The position numbers were made by a program, and so were the translations under genes. The notes under the pieces are model-generated. The model was given only the letters and a program-made list of their open reading frames with translations. It was not told the origin of the DNA and did not search any database. 64,000 nucleotides of DNA from assembly GCF_902459465.1 (NCBI RefSeq), contig NC_047083.1:746501-810500 (forward strand), in the 5' to 3' direction. How positions within the stretch are numbered: position 1 is the stretch's first letter; the number at the start of each line of letters is the position of its first letter. Shown here in pieces: positions 60,170 through 64,000 of this stretch. Origin of the DNA: Asterias rubens. Taxonomy: Eukaryota; Echinodermata; Asteroidea; Forcipulatida; Asteriidae.

Positions 60170-60892
60170 GTTTGGTCCATAGGAAGGGACCGCTATAACC
60201 AAAGGAACCCTGACCAACCAGTTTTGTACTTGATGAAAAGAAAGTTCAATGAGCAAATATTTATGGCATTAAGTCACCTGGAATGCAATGCTTCACACCA
60301 CGGACCAATGCTGTCACTAAAATTAAATTCCACTTAAACGTGGGTTTAGCAAAAAACTCCATGACTTCAAAGAAAGCTTTGCCCACAAGTGTTCTTTTGT
60401 CATGGTACAATAGAACTGGCCACAAAGATTGTACTATGTGTAGTCAAGGTTGCCAATTACTTGCCATGCTATTTTGCATGGGACATTGACACCAACAAAA
60501 GACACCAAGTGTGAATACAGTACATAAACTGGAATAGAATCTTACCATACTTTTCAATTTCGTGGCGATAATCAAAATTCTTGAACTAATTTTTTATTAT
60601 TTATTTTATTTGTACTTTTGTTTTCTCTTAATTTATCTAGCGAAACTGTATATTATTGTATTTTATTTTTCATTGTGTTGTTATTATGTATTGTAATTCC
60701 CAGACACTTTTTGGAACAAATAATGCGTGCGGTGCACATGCTCAATGGACACTATTTGGAAGCGGACTCTTTTTGACTTGACACCAGCACTCTCATCCTA
60801 AATATTAATTGTAATGCTAATCAATCATAAACATTCTTAATGTTGTATACCACAGTTGCTATTGGCATTGCTAGTAAACAATAAATGCCCCT

Positions 60893-61181
60893 TATTTTTG
60901 ACCGCGCGGGGGCGCTATAAATAGTATTTTGATCACTTCCGGGGGTACACGCGATTCGCCCTGCACAAATTAATAGGCGTTCTGTCACTTTTGTTGCGCC
61001 GTAGTTTCAATTTGCTTTAGAGGTGGATTATAACGGCTCCTTTTAAAGTCTTATTGTCTGTGATGGATTAGATGTCTGTGGTTATAATGTGTTCCAATCT
61101 TTAAAAACTGTTTTGCGTATGAATGAATATACCCCCGGAAGTGATTGAGAGCGCCCTCACGCGGTCAAAAATATGGCCCAT
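60893..61181. mobile_element. Fold-back element, family F
   Basis: About 290 bp. Outer arms CTTATTTTTGACCGCG and CGCGGTCAAAAATATGG mirror each other, as do inner GATCACTTCCGGGGGTA and TACCCCCGGAAGTGATT. The core is unique. It lies about 3 kb upstream of the TSP-C start. Confidence 0.75.
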
Positions 61182-61465
61182 TAACAATTAATTATCCTCC
61201 ATTAAATACAAATTTGTCCATTAAATATACTTTTGGTCCACTCCACTAAATCTAATGGATTTCATTCATGTACAGCCCATTGGGGTATTGTCATAGATGG
61301 AATGCGCTTTTAAATACAATACAATTGAATAATAATTTTTTATTATTTTATTAAAACTGTGTGTTTTATTATTTTATTAAAACTGTGTGTTTCGATCCTA
61401 CCACAACTTTTTCACTCATTTCTACCAAAAGGAATATCTCATTGGAGTAAATTATACACTATTTT

Positions 61466-61606
61466 ACTTGGATAACTTTCCGTATGGCGCCACCACTTTT
61501 TCACTCTTTTTTACAAAAAGGGATATCTCATTGAGGTAAATAAGATACTATTTATTATTTCATATCGAATGAAAAAGTGGTGGCGCCATACGGAAACTTT
61601 TCCTTT
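61466..61606. mobile_element. Fold-back element, family E
   Basis: About 141 bp. TTTCCGTATGGCGCCACCAC and its mirror GTGGTGGCGCCATACGGAAA end the arms; the core has GGGATATCTCATTGAGGTAA. In inverted orientation to the copy at 50262-50390. Confidence 0.85.
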
Positions 61607-62689
61607 TACTTTTTTATTTCAAACAAATAAAAATGGTGGCAGTATAATTTGGAAAATGTTCCCTTAATAATCATGAATGATCATTCTAAATTATAAATTT
61701 AATTTCAATTATTAACATTATGTTTTTGTTTTTAAAAAAGAACTTTAAAAAACAGAGTCAGTTTTCGACAAACTTGTGGGACAATGGTGGACCCACCTTT
61801 TGCTGATTGTTGTCAAGCAGTTGAGTTCGACGGGTGTGTAGCATTACAACTCCACTGACGGACTTTCAAGTTTCATTCCACATCGCTGAAATCCATCAGT
61901 TTTTTCATGGTCATGACTCATGGTGGATAGAACTTCCATACGACGAAGGGCGAGAGAGAGAGTTGTCCCAATACTAGCGAAACGTCTCTTTTGACCGTAG
62001 ATTCCAGGTAGATTCCAACAGATAATTTAGTTTTTATCGGTAACTGAATGTATACAGTAAGTAGTGCAGCTATACAATCATTACCCTTCCTCCATGTTTT
62101 GCTTTTTAAAAGGAGGAGTTAAAATCAAAGAAAGGACAACTTTGCTTGTTGACCGTGACGAAAATAAAGTGCGGTTACGTTTTTTTGGAAACACCCATGC
62201 AAACAATACACAATAGGTACCAGCCCAACGGACACATTGTATTGTGTACAATACGTCACAATTTATGCACTGTGCCCTGACTCATCATTTACAGCACACG
62301 TACATGTACACCTGCACCAAGGTGTTTAGTGGAGAAAAACAAACAAAAATACTTTTGCTTTTCCAGTTTTATTAACATTTTAAACAATAAACTCTCTCAA
62401 AATTCATAGCTAAAATATCAATTAATAATGGCCATTAATATTAGTAAGGTTTTTTCTGTTGTTTGTTCAACATTTTATAAAAATGAAGCTTACAAACCAA
62501 AGAGGGGAAGCGTGTGCACCCAACCGTATCAAAAACCGCGGGTGAACAGCGCCCTCTTGTGTCAGTAGTGGGTGTTGCTAATAAGGGTTTTGCGTAAAAA
62601 CGGTATGTGGGACTAGTCACTTTGCTATAATTATATAGTCGACTACAGCAAAGTGTCATGAGTGAAGTGTCGGAGTGAATAGTTCTTAA

Positions 62690-62850
62690 TGGTAAAAATG
62701 GCACACTGGACACAAGAATTCTCACTTAGTGTATCTCAACATTATGTATAACATAACAAACCTGTGAAAATTTTGACTCAACTGGTTGTTGCGAGAGAAT
62801 AGAAACACAAACACTTGTCACACAAGTTGTGTGCTTTCAGATGCACTGTA
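62690..62850 (-). mobile_element. MITE-like element, family A, partial
   Basis: Has CTTAGTGTATCTCAACATTA, AACAAACCTGTGAAAATTTT and AAGTTGTGTGCTTTCAGATG, that is, the left half of a minus-oriented copy. The sequence after 62850 does not continue it. Confidence 0.65.
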
Positions 62851-63159
62851 CAGATCGGCACATATCACGGTCTCCGAAGTAATGTGGCTAAGTAAAAAGA
62901 TATCAATTTTATGCCCCTATATCTGAAGACAAAATATTATTTCATGGTGGTCTGACCCTAGCAGAGTCTTTTTCAAAGACTAAAATTACAACACAATCAA
63001 ACACAAACATGTATAATCATAGGTCCTCATTGGTTGGTATAAGCCGTTGACAGCTATTTATATTGTCTAATATTATTGTAAAGATTTGGTATCACACAAA
63101 ACTTTCCATGTGTACATGTATGTTTCTATCAGACAATTTTTATTATTTACACATGATTT

Positions 63160-63380
63160 AAAGGCAGTGGTAATTACTCAAAATAATTATTGGCATAAAA
63201 CCTTACTTGGAAACGAGTAATGGGGAGAGGTTGATGGTATAAAACATTGTGAGAAACAGCTCCTTCTGAAGTGACCTAGTTGACCAATTGAGCTCAAATT
63301 TTCTCAAGTGTGTTATTTTGTGCATGTTGAGATACACCAAGTGAGAAGACTAGTCTTTGACAGTGTACACTGTCTTTAAA
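63160..63380 (+). mobile_element. MITE-like element, family A, deletion derivative
   Basis: TTTAAAGGCAGTGGTAATTA at the left and GTGTACACTGTCTTTAAACC at the right; the palindromic centre is deleted, as in 43173-43413. Confidence 0.75.
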
Positions 63381-64000
63381 CCTTGAACCCTCTAAGCAGG
63401 ATGTAAATAGTACTGTGCCGGGAATGTACATGCAAAGTGCATTTTGATTGATCGATGTGCATGTCTAGGCCTTTGACGTCAAGGCGCGACCAAGTTCAAG
63501 TCTACTGAGGACGATATTCGAGAAGCGTAGAGGCTGTATATGCCGTTGAGCACTGGGCAAACAAACCCATAATTTCAACCAAGTGAAGACGTGTTTTCAA
63601 TTGTACAATTAAATAGCCCGTCTTACAAGTTGTGGCTTTCGATTCACCGTAATTCAATCTCATGTACCTGCTTTGATTGTCACTTTACTAGTCAGGGTCA
63701 CAGTGACGCAGATCGCTAGGCCTGACTTCTCGACGAGTGTCATGCTACAGACGAAATTGGGATAATCACCGATGAGTGTTTAGCGAGTAGAACGCGGTGT
63801 TTGACGGGTGCCACCAGCCGGTGTAATGGATGAATTATACGGCGTGAGGACAGGGTATGTATTGGTCTATTTTCCGGGGGTGGTTATATCAGGGTCTAGA
63901 CATGGTTTTAAGCTGACCTTAACCATGCTTTATCAGTAATATTGTGGCAAGGACAAATCAAGGAAGTATAGTTAACTCGCAGAATGCACTTGAAAGCACC

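Larger units (their letters stand above)
57992..64000. other. Upstream DNA of TSP-C, no gene recognised
   Basis: It should contain the TSP-C promoter and any upstream 5' UTR exon; neither can be placed with confidence, and no TATA box or CpG-rich block stands out near 58000. It holds fold-back families E and F, MITE family A remnants, repeat family G and a possible retrotransposon tail. Confidence 0.55.

Overview
The window is animal nuclear DNA. It is AT-rich, has long stretches without genes, GT-AG introns and dense dispersed repeats, and shows no bacterial-type gene packing. Repeat content and protein style suggest a marine deuterostome, most likely an echinoderm and perhaps a sea star. 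That is an inference; no species can be proven from the window.

The only protein-coding genes I can reconstruct are three tetraspanins (four-pass membrane scaffold proteins). TSP-A (+, coding exons 2464-5532) lacks its first coding exon, which must lie left of the window. TSP-B (-, 18708 to 13201) is complete at 262 aa in seven coding exons, with part of a 5' UTR exon. TSP-C (-, 57976 to 53513) is complete at 299 aa in seven coding exons. All three keep the CCG and P-x-S-C-C large-loop signatures and six loop cysteines. TSP-B and TSP-C share intron positions and phases, including the 75-nt and 84-nt exons. TSP-A has the same combined exon length, but one intron is moved 22 nt and changed in phase. 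TSP-A and TSP-B are convergent; TSP-B and TSP-C point the same way and are about 35 kb apart.

Layout: 1-2463 is intron or upstream DNA of TSP-A with small minisatellites; 2464-5532 is TSP-A; 5533-13064 is intergenic with fold-back elements; 13065-18809 is TSP-B; 18810-53084 is a long stretch without recognisable genes, rich in MITE-like and fold-back elements, tRNA-derived SINEs and minisatellites; 53085-57991 is TSP-C with a minisatellite just past its stop; 57992-64000 is upstream DNA with more fold-back elements and a possible retrotransposon remnant.

The most notable structures are an interstitial telomeric (TTAGGG)n tract starting 9 nt inside a TSP-C intron, the shifted intron in TSP-A, several independent fold-back/MITE families at very high local density, a minisatellite with a two-unit higher-order pattern, a perfect 6 x 32-bp array, and a SINE apparently split by a fold-back element. 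I found no convincing new enzymatic or defence system.
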